Origin: Pseudomonas sp. Irchel 3E13 | GTDB taxonomy: Bacteria; Pseudomonadota; Gammaproteobacteria; Pseudomonadales; Pseudomonadaceae | Length of the DNA: 64,000 bases | Reading direction: 5' to 3' | NCBI RefSeq assembly: GCF_900187455.1 | Contig: NZ_FYDX01000005.1 | Location: forward strand, 62,001 to 126,000 | Part shown: positions 25,518 to 33,237 of the stretch, in pieces | How positions within the stretch are numbered: position 1 is the first letter of the stretch | Layout of the letters: every line of letters starts with the position of its first letter | Translations under genes and position numbers: made by a program | The notes under the pieces: generated by a model | Told to the model about the DNA's origin: nothing | Database searches by the model: none | Seen by the model: only the letters and a program-made list of their open reading frames with translations

Positions 25518-26450
25518 ATGAACCTCGACACCCGAATCAAATTTCGCCACCTCCTGTGCTTTCTCGAAATTGCCCGTCAGGGCAGTTTCGCCAAGGCCGC
25601 CGATGCCGTGGCCATCACCCAGCCGGCGATTTCCAAGACCCTCAAGGAACTGGAAGACCTGCTCCAGACCCGCCTGTTCGAACGCGGTCGCCAGGGCGTC
25701 GAACTGACCCCGGCCGGGGTCCGTTTCATGCGCTACGCCGGGCCTTGCGTGCAGGCGCTGCGTGAAGGGGTCAGCACCTTGCGCGGCGAAGAACACGCGC
25801 CGCCGCAGGTGCGGGTCGGCGTGCTTTCCACCGTGGAAAGCCTGCTGATGCCGGAAGCCCTCTGCCGCCTGCACCAACGGCATGCCGCCCTGGTGGTCAG
25901 TGTCGCCACGGGGCCGAGCGCGCACCTGCTGGCGCAATTGCATGTCGGTGAGCTGGATCTGGTGATCGGTCGCATGACCGACAGCCCGCAAATCCAGGGC
26001 CTGTTGTTCGAGCACCTGTACAGCGAATCAATGTCGCTGGTGGTGCGTCCCGGCCATCCATTGCTGGCGCGCCTGCCGATCGAGCGCAGCCAGCTCGGCG
26101 ACTATCCCTTGGTGCTGCCGTTGGCCGGCACCACCATTCGCAAGCATGCCGACAGCCTGTTCGTGCAATGCGCCATCGAGCAGCCGCGCCAGCGTTTGGA
26201 AACCCTGTCACCGGCCCTGAGCCGGCGTTATGTGCAGGGCAGCGATGCGATCTGGGTGGCGCCGCGCGACGCCGTGCGGGTCGATCTGGACCGCGGCGAG
26301 TTGTGCGAGCTGGACCTGGGCGTCAGCGAGCCGGGCGGCTCGGTGGGGATCTGCAGCAATGCTGCCTTGCCACTGCCGTTGCCAGCGCAATGGCTGTGTG
26401 AAGTGTTGCGTGAAGTTGCAGCGCAATACCGCGACGGCGACTATCCGTAA
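25518..26450 (+). CDS. pcaQ: LysR family regulator, PcaQ-like
   Basis: The 310-residue product starts MNLDTRIKFRHLLCFLEIAR, with the helix-turn-helix QGSFAKAADAVAITQPAISK, very like PcaQ, the activator of protocatechuate (pca) genes. A substrate-binding domain follows from about residue 95. No pca catabolic gene lies in this window, so it either acts at a distance or is a PcaQ/GbpR-subfamily relative with another target. The ATG at 25518 is chosen because family homology starts there. Gene order around it (after nirD, before the FKBP gene) gives no further hint. Confidence 0.7.
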   Translation: MNLDTRIKFRHLLCFLEIARQGSFAKAADAVAITQPAISKTLKELEDLLQTRLFERGRQGVELTPAGVRFMRYAGPCVQALREGVSTLRGEEHAPPQVRVGVLSTVESLLMPEALCRLHQRHAALVVSVATGPSAHLLAQLHVGELDLVIGRMTDSPQIQGLLFEHLYSESMSLVVRPGHPLLARLPIERSQLGDYPLVLPLAGTTIRKHADSLFVQCAIEQPRQRLETLSPALSRRYVQGSDAIWVAPRDAVRVDLDRGELCELDLGVSEPGGSVGICSNAALPLPLPAQWLCEVLREVAAQYRDGDYP

Positions 26451-26647
26451 AGCCCGGCAAAGGCACATTTGCCCGGGGCGGACCTTCCATACTGGCCCTG
26501 TGCCGGATGCTTGCATGAAGACCTGTTCATCTTGCTGAACTTCTAGGACTTTTCTCGTTCCTATTGCCGGTAGCCATTGGTCGTGGCCGCCTGATATTCT
26601 CGCGGCTTTACCCGATTGCCCCTTTGGCGCATGAACAAGGAAATAGC

Positions 26648-27406
26648 ATGAAACAGCATCGGTTGGCGGCTGCGGTTGCCCTGGTTAGCCTGGTCCTGGC
26701 GGGTTGCGATTCGCAGACCAGCGTCGAGCTGAAAACCCCGGCACAGAAAGCCTCCTACGGTATCGGCCTGAACATGGGCAAGAGCCTGGCTCAGGAAGGC
26801 ATGGACGACCTCGATTCCAAGGCTGTTGCCCAGGGCATCGAAGACGCCGTAGGCAAGAAAGAGCAGCGTCTCAAGGACGAAGAGCTGATCGAAGCCTTCG
26901 CCGCCTTGCAGAAGCGCGCTGAAGAGCGCCTGACCAAGATGAGCGAAGAGTCCGCCGCGGCTGGCAAGAAATTCCTCGAAGAGAACGGCAAGAAGACCGG
27001 TGTCGTTACCACCGCTTCGGGCCTGCAGTACGAAATCGTCGAGAAGGCCGACGGCGTCCAGCCCAAGCCGACCGACGTGGTGACTGTTCACTACGAAGGC
27101 AAACTGATCGATGGCAAGGTGTTCGACAGCTCCGTCGAGCGCGGCAGCCCGATCGATCTGCCGGTCAGCGGCGTGATCCCGGGCTGGGTTGAAGGCCTGC
27201 AACTGATGCACGTTGGCGAGAAGGTCAAGCTGTTCATCCCGGCTGACCTGGCCTACGGCGCACAGAGCCCGAGCCCGATGATTCCGGCCAACTCGGTTCT
27301 GGTCTTCGACCTGGAACTGCTGGGCATCAAGGATCAGGCCAAGCTGGATGCTCCGGAAGCACCGGAAGCTCCTGCGCAAGTACCAGCGGAAGCACCTGCC
27401 AAGTAA
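26648..27406 (+). CDS. Lipoprotein FKBP-type peptidyl-prolyl isomerase
   Basis: This 252-residue protein has a lipoprotein signal with lipobox LVLAGC (Cys 20), then Asp-Ser, so outer-membrane anchoring is plausible. A helical dimerisation region (about 35-115, KASYGIGLNMGKSLAQEGMD) precedes the FKBP domain (about 130-225; VVTVHYEGKLIDGKVFDSS, GVIPGWVEGL, IPADLAYG). The tail is rich in Ala, Pro and Glu. This is the Mip/FkpA layout of periplasmic chaperone-isomerases. The start at 26648 follows AAGGAAATAGC; the longer ORF would bury the signal peptide. Equivalent to PA3262 from memory. Confidence 0.9.
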   Translation: MKQHRLAAAVALVSLVLAGCDSQTSVELKTPAQKASYGIGLNMGKSLAQEGMDDLDSKAVAQGIEDAVGKKEQRLKDEELIEAFAALQKRAEERLTKMSEESAAAGKKFLEENGKKTGVVTTASGLQYEIVEKADGVQPKPTDVVTVHYEGKLIDGKVFDSSVERGSPIDLPVSGVIPGWVEGLQLMHVGEKVKLFIPADLAYGAQSPSPMIPANSVLVFDLELLGIKDQAKLDAPEAPEAPAQVPAEAPAK

Positions 27407-27425
27407 TTCGGCCGCTGCTGTTGTC

Positions 27426-27451
27426 CAACGCCCCGTCATGACGGGGCGTTG
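27426..27451 (+). terminator. Terminator after the FKBP gene
   Basis: A 26-base palindrome, arms CAACGCCCCGT and ACGGGGCGTTG with CATG at its centre, followed by TCGTTT, 20 bases after the stop codon. Confidence 0.75.
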
Positions 27452-27603
27452 TCGTTTGTGCGGGACGCAAGGGGCGCTTGCGGCCAGATTGTGAAGCCCT
27501 TCGCAAAACGATTGCGCATTGAAACAAGTGTGTAAAAAACGCCCGATTTAACCCCGGGCCTTGCCCACCGGGATTCGCGGGCCTAAAAAGAGGCTCTGTT
27601 CAC

Positions 27604-27634
27604 AAGGTTATCCACAATTAATGTGGATAACCTT
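27604..27634. repeat. Paired DnaA boxes in a perfect inverted repeat
   Basis: AAGGTTATCCACA and its exact complement TGTGGATAACCTT are separated by five bases (ATTAA). Each arm contains TTATCCACA, the consensus DnaA box. The element ends 24 bases before the ATG of the YkvA gene, overlapping its probable promoter or leader. It resembles the site at 7023. Confidence 0.75.
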
Positions 27635-27657
27635 CCGGCATTGCCGTTGGAGGTCAC

Positions 27658-28098
27658 ATGAAAGCACCGTGGAATTTCGCTCGCTTCCTGCCCCTGGCCG
27701 AACGCCTGCTCAGTCGCGGCCGTTTGCCGGCGCTGCTGTTCGCCGTCGCCCGCAAAGGCCCGCGGCTGGGCCAGCTCAAGGACGATGTGCGGCTGTTGCA
27801 GGCGCTCTGCGTCGCTTGGTGGCGCGGCGAGTACCGGGCCATCAGTCCAAAGGCGCTGGTGACCATCGTGGCGGGCCTGCTGTATTTCGTCAGCCCGCTG
27901 GACGCCATTCCTGACTGGCTGCTCGGCGTCGGCCTGCTCGACGACATTGCCGTGCTGGGCTGGGTGCTCAAGACCGTGAGTGATGAACTGGACGCTTTCC
28001 GTGCCTGGCGCGAGCGTCAAACTCCGGAAAAACTGCGGGTGGTCGAACGCCTGCCAGACACCCCGGAAGCCCTGCGCCTGGAGCAGAACCGGCACTGA
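27658..28098 (+). CDS. YkvA family (DUF1232) membrane protein
   Basis: The 146-residue product carries the DUF1232 core, a hydrophobic segment with SPKALVTIVAGLLYFVSPLD followed by AIPDWLLGVGLLDDIAVLGW. The SPLDAIPD motif is characteristic of this family. Function is unknown; members are small membrane-associated proteins. GGAGG lies four bases before the ATG. The paired DnaA boxes just upstream could place it under DnaA control, which is speculation. Confidence 0.85.
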   Translation: MKAPWNFARFLPLAERLLSRGRLPALLFAVARKGPRLGQLKDDVRLLQALCVAWWRGEYRAISPKALVTIVAGLLYFVSPLDAIPDWLLGVGLLDDIAVLGWVLKTVSDELDAFRAWRERQTPEKLRVVERLPDTPEALRLEQNRH

Positions 28099-28144
28099 GT
28101 AAAACCGGGCTGCTGCAATTCCCCCGTTGGCTGGTAATATTATT

Positions 28145-28161
28145 GGCATAACGATTATGCC
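28145..28161. promoter_or_regulatory. Palindromic operator upstream of the HTH gene
   Basis: GGCATAA-CGA-TTATGCC is a perfect 7-bp inverted repeat with 3-base spacer, five bases after a TAATAT -10 candidate (28135-28140) and 38 bases before the ATG. Placement fits autorepression by the HTH protein. Confidence 0.6.
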
Positions 28162-28199
28162 TACAGATTACATGCGAGAAGTCCGACAAGGGGGTTGTG

Positions 28200-28544
28200 A
28201 TGGCTATTCAGGTTATTAGCCGAGACGGTCAACCCGAGTACGCGGTTGTTCCCTGGGACCACTATCAGGCGTTACTCAAGGCGGCGGGTCAGCCGGAGGC
28301 CGTATCTCCGGCCGCGCAGACCGCCATTGAAGCACCCTCCGAACCGGCCAGCCTGCCTTTGTTGAGCGAGCTGGCCGTATTGCGTCAGGCCAAGGGCCTG
28401 GCGGCGGAGCAACTGGCCCGGAGCGTTGGCATCAGCCCGCACTACCTGGCCATGATCGAAAGCGGTGAGCGCCTGCCCGACTCGGCGATTCGCCGCAGCC
28501 TGGCGTGGGAGCTGGGGTTGCCGGGCTGGAGCGATCCGTCATGA
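28200..28544 (+). CDS. Xre-type HTH protein with antitoxin-like N-terminus
   Basis: The 114-residue product has an N-terminal segment MAIQVISRDGQPEYAVVPWD then HYQALL, which looks like the DNA-binding/dimer strand of Phd/YefM antitoxins. An Ala/Pro-rich linker leads to a C-terminal Cro/C1 helix-turn-helix (LAVLRQAKGLAAEQLARSVG, ISPHYLAMIESGERLP). The ATG at 28200 follows AAGGGGG; a GTG at 28197 is too close to it. Its stop overlaps the next start (ATGA), so the two proteins are made together. A palindrome upstream suggests autoregulation. Probably PA3260-like from memory. A toxin-antitoxin role is possible but not shown. Confidence 0.75.
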   Translation: MAIQVISRDGQPEYAVVPWDHYQALLKAAGQPEAVSPAAQTAIEAPSEPASLPLLSELAVLRQAKGLAAEQLARSVGISPHYLAMIESGERLPDSAIRRSLAWELGLPGWSDPS

Positions 28545-28909
28545 GCGCCGTGCGGATCAGCCGGCAGCACTGGGACGGGCTGCTCGGCGAGCTGGATGTC
28601 GCGCGCCGCCAGCGCCATCTGCTGACCTACCGCGCCCTGCTCGAACGTCTGCAACTGCCCAGCCCGGCGATGCAGACGCTGACCGCCGCCCTGGAGCACC
28701 TGGCGCTTCTGGATGCACGTGCCGAGCAGCCACTGCGCAGCTCGCTGGTGATCAGCCAGGGCGCCAGCCGGTTGCCGCGAACCGGCTTCTTCGAGTGTGT
28801 GGAGCGTCTGGGGCGTTTTTCCGGGCCCTCGGACGGCATGGCCGCAGCGTCGTGGCATGCCTCTGAAGTGGTGCGGGTCTTCGAGTTCAGTTACCCCGAA
28901 GAAGCCTGA
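28541..28909 (+). CDS. Hypothetical partner protein of the HTH gene (122 aa)
   Basis: This 122-residue protein begins MSAVRISRQHWDGLLGELDV and has a helical N-terminal part (ARRQRHLLTYRALLERLQLP) and a middle rich in small hydrophobic helices (MQTLTAALEHLALLDARAEQ). It has no signal peptide, membrane helix or catalytic motif that I recognise. Tight ATGA overlap with the HTH gene implies coupled translation and a shared role. It appears conserved in Pseudomonas, which argues against a recently gained toxin. Confidence 0.7.
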   Translation: MSAVRISRQHWDGLLGELDVARRQRHLLTYRALLERLQLPSPAMQTLTAALEHLALLDARAEQPLRSSLVISQGASRLPRTGFFECVERLGRFSGPSDGMAAASWHASEVVRVFEFSYPEEA

Positions 28910-29184
28910 CGGTTTTTTCGCGCGTCTTCGGGGCTGCCCCTCGCCCTGACGTGGTGACGTGCGGGCCGGATTTTCCCACCAGAATGAAAACTTTTTCATC
29001 TTTCCTGACCGTTTATCGGAACTTTCCCGATAGTGGCAAGTCAATGGCGTCAAGATATTGAGTAGCCATCATTGTGGGTGGCGCGTTATCTCTCCAACGC
29101 CGGGTTCAGGGACGAACGTCAGCCATTCGTGGATGGCACGCTACCTTGAGTCGGGCCCATACCCCGCGACAAGGAAGCTTCCTC

Positions 29185-29511
29185 GTGAAACTCAAATTTC
29201 TCTCCCTGCTGTGCGCCGCCACGCTGTTGACTGGTTGCGGCAATGACGCCATCGAAGGCACCTTCCAGGTCCAGAGCAGCGTCATGGGTATGCAGATCAA
29301 CGGCGGCCAGGCCGTACTCAAGTCCGACAGCATCGTCATCGAAGGCGACAAGTACGTGGTCGACGAGTGGGAACAGGCCGACGGCATGGTCACCGCCCGT
29401 GACAAGGACGGCCAGGCAATCATCCACGCCCGCGTGCTCGACGGCGGCAACCGCCTGCAAGTGGTCGGCGAGGGCAACCTGCTCAACGTCACCTTGGTTC
29501 GCGTCAAATGA
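29185..29511 (+). CDS. Small lipoprotein
   Basis: The 108-residue product has a lipoprotein signal with lipobox LLTGC (Cys 18) and Gly-Asn after it. The mature part is a predicted small beta-sandwich (GTFQVQSSVMGMQINGGQAV, IVIEGDKYVVDEWEQ, LQVVGEGNLLNVTLVRV). I know no function. The GTG at 29185, with AAGGA upstream, fits the signal peptide start; the longer frame does not. It is followed 26 bases later by a second lipoprotein gene, apparently in one operon. The pair interrupts a gene order otherwise shared with P. aeruginosa (from memory). Confidence 0.72.
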   Translation: MKLKFLSLLCAATLLTGCGNDAIEGTFQVQSSVMGMQINGGQAVLKSDSIVIEGDKYVVDEWEQADGMVTARDKDGQAIIHARVLDGGNRLQVVGEGNLLNVTLVRVK

Positions 29512-29537
29512 CTGTGCTCATTCACGGAGAGAAACGC

Positions 29538-31178
29538 ATGCGCAAACTTCTGTTGCCCGCCGCCATTGGCCTGATCCTCACCGGTTGCGGTGGCTATGAC
29601 GCCAAGGACCTCAAGTCGTCCGACGGTGACCGTTTCAACCCGGGCTCCCGCTACGCCGAGCGTGATGGCGGCAAGCCGGCCAACGGTTCGGTGACCCGTA
29701 CCGAAAATGGCGTGAAGACTCTGGAATTCAGCGTCAAGGACGGTCGCGCCGATGGCAAGTGGGTGGCTCACGACGAGCAGGGCAACCTGACCCAGGACCT
29801 GGAACTGCGCGCCGGCGAATTCACCGGTTCGTCCACCGTGTACTGCACCAGCAAGGGCGACGAGAAGAAGCCGTCCATGACCATTGTGGTGAAAAGCGGT
29901 GTGCGCACCGACACCACCTTCGACTGCGCCACCGGCTTCAGCCTGCGCGAGACCGCGAAGATCGATGATCCGGGTACGCCGAATCACCGCAAGACCGTTG
30001 GCGAGCAGAAGGCCTGGCAAATCGTCGAGGGCAAGCAAGTGCTGCGCGGCGTCGAGCGTTACGCCACCGACGGCAGCGGCAAGCTCGAGGGCATCAGCGA
30101 GGTGTATTTCCCTTCCGGTGTCATTGGTGTGCGCAAGGCCTACAAGGCCGGCGAACTCAGCGGTCGCAGCGAAGAGTATTACCAACTCGAAGACGGTACT
30201 TCGCGTCTTGCCAAGGTGAACAACTACGTTAATGGCAAGCGCGATGGCGAGCAGCTTAGTTACTTCCGCGCGCCGTTCCCGGAAGGCACGGTCAAAGAGC
30301 GTCAGGACATCGTCAACGACAGCGAAAAGACCCTGACCACCTTCACCTACGGCAAGGCCAACGTCTACGAGCGCAGCTTGAACGACGGCGAGAACTACCA
30401 ACTGGCGAAGATGCTTGAAGGCCGGCAACAGGGTTACGCCAACGAGGTGGCGGACCTGCAGGGCCTGGAATACCTGCTGACCAACAGCAAGGTCGATATC
30501 AACGCACCCCTTGATCAGTACGGCAACCGGCCGATTCACCGTGTCGCGGAAAACGCCTACGAGCTGATGATCAAGCTGGGCGCCGATGCCTCCAAGCAGT
30601 CGTTCAACGGCCAGAATCGCCTGATGCGCTGCATGACCAATGAACTGAGCTGCTCCGCCGACCACGTCCTGCGCCTGGCCGCCGAGCCGGCGGGCAAGCA
30701 GGTCGATCTGTACGGCAACACCCCGCTGCACCTGCTGTGCCGTTCGGCCAAGTTCATGGGCTTCCGCGAAAACACGAGTGCCGATGAGCGCCTGCTGAGC
30801 CTTGCCGCCAATCAGGACGTCAACGCCAAGGACTACCAGGGCAAGACCGCGTTGCACTACTGCATGAAGAAGAACCCGCAGTTCATCGACGGGCTGGTTG
30901 CCGCGGGCGCTGATCTGGATGCCGCCGACTACGCCGGCATCACCCCGATGCATGCGCTGTTCCTGGTCAACATTGACCTGGAGTCGATCGCTGGTAGCGC
31001 TTATCAGGTGAGCTGGAGTCAGGCGGCGGTAGAGAAGGCGGGTGGCTTGATGAGCCATTCCAAGTTCCGCTTCGACGCGCCATTCCCTGGTTTCCCGCAG
31101 GGTCTGAAGCAACTGATGATCGAAAACGGTGACGCGCAAGCCGCGATGACCGCCGATCGGGTCACGCCGAAGGCTTGA
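29538..31178 (+). CDS. Lipoprotein with MORN-like and ankyrin repeats
   Basis: This 546-residue protein has lipobox LILTGC (Cys 17). The first half holds MORN-variant-like modules (DGRADGKWVAHDEQGNL, YVNGKRDGEQLSYF and ELSGRSEEYYQLEDG), of the type found in toxin-immunity and surface proteins. The second half (about 325-500) has ankyrin-like repeats (DQYGNRPIHRVAENAYEL, DLYGNTPLHLLC, DYQGKTALHYCMKK, DYAGITPMHALF). It is probably anchored in the outer membrane facing the periplasm, binding another protein. GGAGA precedes the ATG. Together with the lipoprotein upstream it looks like an accessory two-gene cassette. No partner toxin is seen in the window. Confidence 0.75.
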   Translation: MRKLLLPAAIGLILTGCGGYDAKDLKSSDGDRFNPGSRYAERDGGKPANGSVTRTENGVKTLEFSVKDGRADGKWVAHDEQGNLTQDLELRAGEFTGSSTVYCTSKGDEKKPSMTIVVKSGVRTDTTFDCATGFSLRETAKIDDPGTPNHRKTVGEQKAWQIVEGKQVLRGVERYATDGSGKLEGISEVYFPSGVIGVRKAYKAGELSGRSEEYYQLEDGTSRLAKVNNYVNGKRDGEQLSYFRAPFPEGTVKERQDIVNDSEKTLTTFTYGKANVYERSLNDGENYQLAKMLEGRQQGYANEVADLQGLEYLLTNSKVDINAPLDQYGNRPIHRVAENAYELMIKLGADASKQSFNGQNRLMRCMTNELSCSADHVLRLAAEPAGKQVDLYGNTPLHLLCRSAKFMGFRENTSADERLLSLAANQDVNAKDYQGKTALHYCMKKNPQFIDGLVAAGADLDAADYAGITPMHALFLVNIDLESIAGSAYQVSWSQAAVEKAGGLMSHSKFRFDAPFPGFPQGLKQLMIENGDAQAAMTADRVTPKA

Positions 31179-31192
31179 GCCGAACGCTGACA

Positions 31193-31343
31193 GAAAACCG
31201 GGGCCTGGCCCTAATGCCAGTCAGTTAAGCCTGTTGACACCCTTCGCGAGCAAGCTCGCTCCTACACTGTAGGAGCGAGCTTGCTCGCGAAGGGCTGCAT
31301 AAAACGCTAACTGACTGACATTAGGCCTGGCCCCGGTTTTTTC
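31193..31343. repeat. 150-bp nested inverted repeat: terminator arms around a REP palindrome
   Basis: The centre is a perfect palindrome with 27-bp arms (31240-31266 and 31268-31294, one base between) made of two head-to-head REP units. Outside it, left sequence ACCGGGGCCTGGCCCTAATG and right CATTAGGCCTGGCCCCGGTT are also inverted copies, as are GTCAGTTA and TAACTGAC inside them. The right end runs into T6, so the whole is probably a bidirectional terminator between the lipoprotein operon and the convergent EAL gene. Confidence 0.85.
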
Positions 31344-31345
31344 GT

Positions 31346-33103
31346 TCAGGCGACAGCGGTATCGATCAGGTACAGGCTGTGGCCGGCGACATCCTTGGCG
31401 TGGTGCTTGGCCTGCGAGGCGAGGTCGGCCAACTGGTCGGCATCGAGCTGCGCGCAGGCTTCTGGGCGCAACTGCACGACGCCGATGGACAGCGACAGCA
31501 GAGGAAATTCCTGACGCTGGCCGAGGCGGTTGTGCGCAATGAAACAGCCGGCTTCCACATGCTCGGCGCGGTAGAAGCGCCGGCATTGCTTTTGAAAGTC
31601 CTCCAGCAGCACGTTCAGGCGCTGCTCCCAATCCAGTGAGCCGAGCACCAGCATGAAATCGTCGCCACCGATATGTCCGACGAAATCCCGGGCCGGATCC
31701 ACCCGGTCATTCAGGCACTGGGCCAGGCACAACAAGACTTCATCGCCCCGGGCGTAGCCGTAGATATCGTTGAAGGGCTTGAAGCTGTCGATGTCGACGT
31801 AGCAGATTGCCGCCTTGCGCTGCTGCTGCAGCAAGCGGGTCAGGCACTGCTTGATCGGCACGTTGCCCGGCAGCAGGGTCAGCGGATTGGCATAGCGAGC
31901 CTGCTGGATCTTCTGCTCGGTGATCAGCTTGAGCACGTCAATGACCCGCCCCAGGCCAACGTAGCGGCCGAGGTGGGTAATGATGAAATCTTCCTCGATG
32001 CGCTGGCGGGCGCGGCTGGTGAGCAAGCGGCTGACGGTCTGCAACGATTGGGTCAGTTCCACGGCGAGGAAGTCCTCGTTCATCAGCCGGCTGATCGGCT
32101 TGCGCGCGAACAGGTCGGTGGCGAAGGGCTTGAGCAGCGCATCCGAGAGCGAGTGGCGGTGGACGATGCCACAAGGCCGCTGCTGCTCATCGAGCACCGC
32201 CAGCGAGTTGAGGTTGGCCTGACGACGGAACGCTTCCAGCACCTTCGGCGTGGCGGTACTGCCGGTGACCGCTGGTTGCTCGATCAGCAGGGCGCCGAGG
32301 TCCGAGGGTTCGTCGACCAGCGCCGGTACGCTGCTCGTCACCGGACCGGGCAGCAATTGCGCGGCGTCCCGTGGTGGTTGCTCCTGCGGGCGGCTGATGA
32401 AATAGCCCTGGACCAGGTCGACGCCCATCTCGGTCAGCACCGCCAGCTCCTCGGCCAGCTCGATGCCTTCGGCGATCACCTTGGCCCGCGAGGCCTTGGC
32501 GATCTGCAGGATGGAACCGACGAACTCGCGCTTCACCGCGTCCAGGTGGATGCCGTCGATGAAGTGGCGGTCGATCTTCACGTAGTCCGGGCGCAGCTCG
32601 GACCAGAGACGTAGGCTCGAATAGCCGGCACCGAGGTCGTCCAGGGCAATGGAAAAACCCATGTCGCGGTAATGGTGCAGGGCGTTGAACAGCAGTTGGA
32701 AGTCGTCGGTGGGGGTCTGCTCGGTCAGCTCGATGACCACCTGGCTGGCGGGGATGCCGAGGTTCTGCAACAGCTTGAGGGTCAGCCCGGACTGGTATTG
32801 CGGTTCGAGCAACGACTCGGGCGAGACGTTGAGGAACAGCTTGCCGTCCAGTTTCTGCTGGCTGAAGCGGCGGCAGGCGCTTTCCCGGCAGGCGATTTCC
32901 AGCTCGGTCAGGCGACCGGCGTGGCGTGCCACGGCGAACAAATTGATCGGCGAGTGCAACGGGCTGTTGGACGGGCCGCGGCTCAAGGCTTCGTAACCGA
33001 GGATGCGCCGTTCGGAGAGGCAGACGATGGGCTGGAACAGGCTGTGCAAGCCGCTTTGAGTCAGGATGGAACTCAACGCGCTGAGCTGTTCGGTCATGGT
33101 CAT
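31346..33103 (-). CDS. EAL-CBS-GGDEF cyclic-di-GMP protein
   Basis: The 585-residue cytoplasmic protein has an N-terminal EAL phosphodiesterase domain (about 10-250) with intact motifs GYEALSRG, LDDLGAGYSS, DYVKIDR, VIAEGIE and VQGYF. A pair of CBS domains (about 265-395) may bind adenine nucleotides. A C-terminal GGDEF domain (about 410-575) has the signature GGDDF rather than GGDEF or GGEEF and no RxxD inhibitory site at the usual spacing. It may mainly degrade c-di-GMP, with the GGDDF domain regulatory; this is inference. It lies downstream of prc, separated by a terminator, and matches PA3258 in order from memory. Confidence 0.88.
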   Translation of the reverse strand: MTMTEQLSALSSILTQSGLHSLFQPIVCLSERRILGYEALSRGPSNSPLHSPINLFAVARHAGRLTELEIACRESACRRFSQQKLDGKLFLNVSPESLLEPQYQSGLTLKLLQNLGIPASQVVIELTEQTPTDDFQLLFNALHHYRDMGFSIALDDLGAGYSSLRLWSELRPDYVKIDRHFIDGIHLDAVKREFVGSILQIAKASRAKVIAEGIELAEELAVLTEMGVDLVQGYFISRPQEQPPRDAAQLLPGPVTSSVPALVDEPSDLGALLIEQPAVTGSTATPKVLEAFRRQANLNSLAVLDEQQRPCGIVHRHSLSDALLKPFATDLFARKPISRLMNEDFLAVELTQSLQTVSRLLTSRARQRIEEDFIITHLGRYVGLGRVIDVLKLITEQKIQQARYANPLTLLPGNVPIKQCLTRLLQQQRKAAICYVDIDSFKPFNDIYGYARGDEVLLCLAQCLNDRVDPARDFVGHIGGDDFMLVLGSLDWEQRLNVLLEDFQKQCRRFYRAEHVEAGCFIAHNRLGQRQEFPLLSLSIGVVQLRPEACAQLDADQLADLASQAKHHAKDVAGHSLYLIDTAVA

Positions 33104-33120
33104 GTCGGGACTACCTTGAA

Positions 33121-33160
33121 AAAAAGGGACTGAGCGCCAGTGGTGCTCAGTCCCTTATTT
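33121..33160 (-). terminator. Terminator between prc and the EAL-GGDEF gene
   Basis: A perfect 12-bp stem, AAGGGACTGAGC (33124-33135) with GCTCAGTCCCTT (33145-33156), followed on the minus strand by a run of T. It ends prc transcription just before the next gene begins. Confidence 0.85.
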
Positions 33161-33237
33161 CACGACAGTTTGATGACTGTTTAATGACGTAACGCTATGC
33201 GCTCATACTATTTCGCCATTATCGTTTCAGCCACTTT

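Noticed and set aside
22370..25540. 1056-codon open frame on the minus strand opposite nirB and nirD
   Set aside because: It is the antisense shadow of a confidently identified high-GC gene; the product is His/Gln/Ala-rich low-complexity sequence with no motif.
27604..27634. Paired DnaA boxes considered as a replication origin
   Set aside because: There is no dnaA, dnaN, repA, AT-rich unwinding region or cluster of further boxes nearby; the site is better seen as a DnaA-binding or regulatory element.
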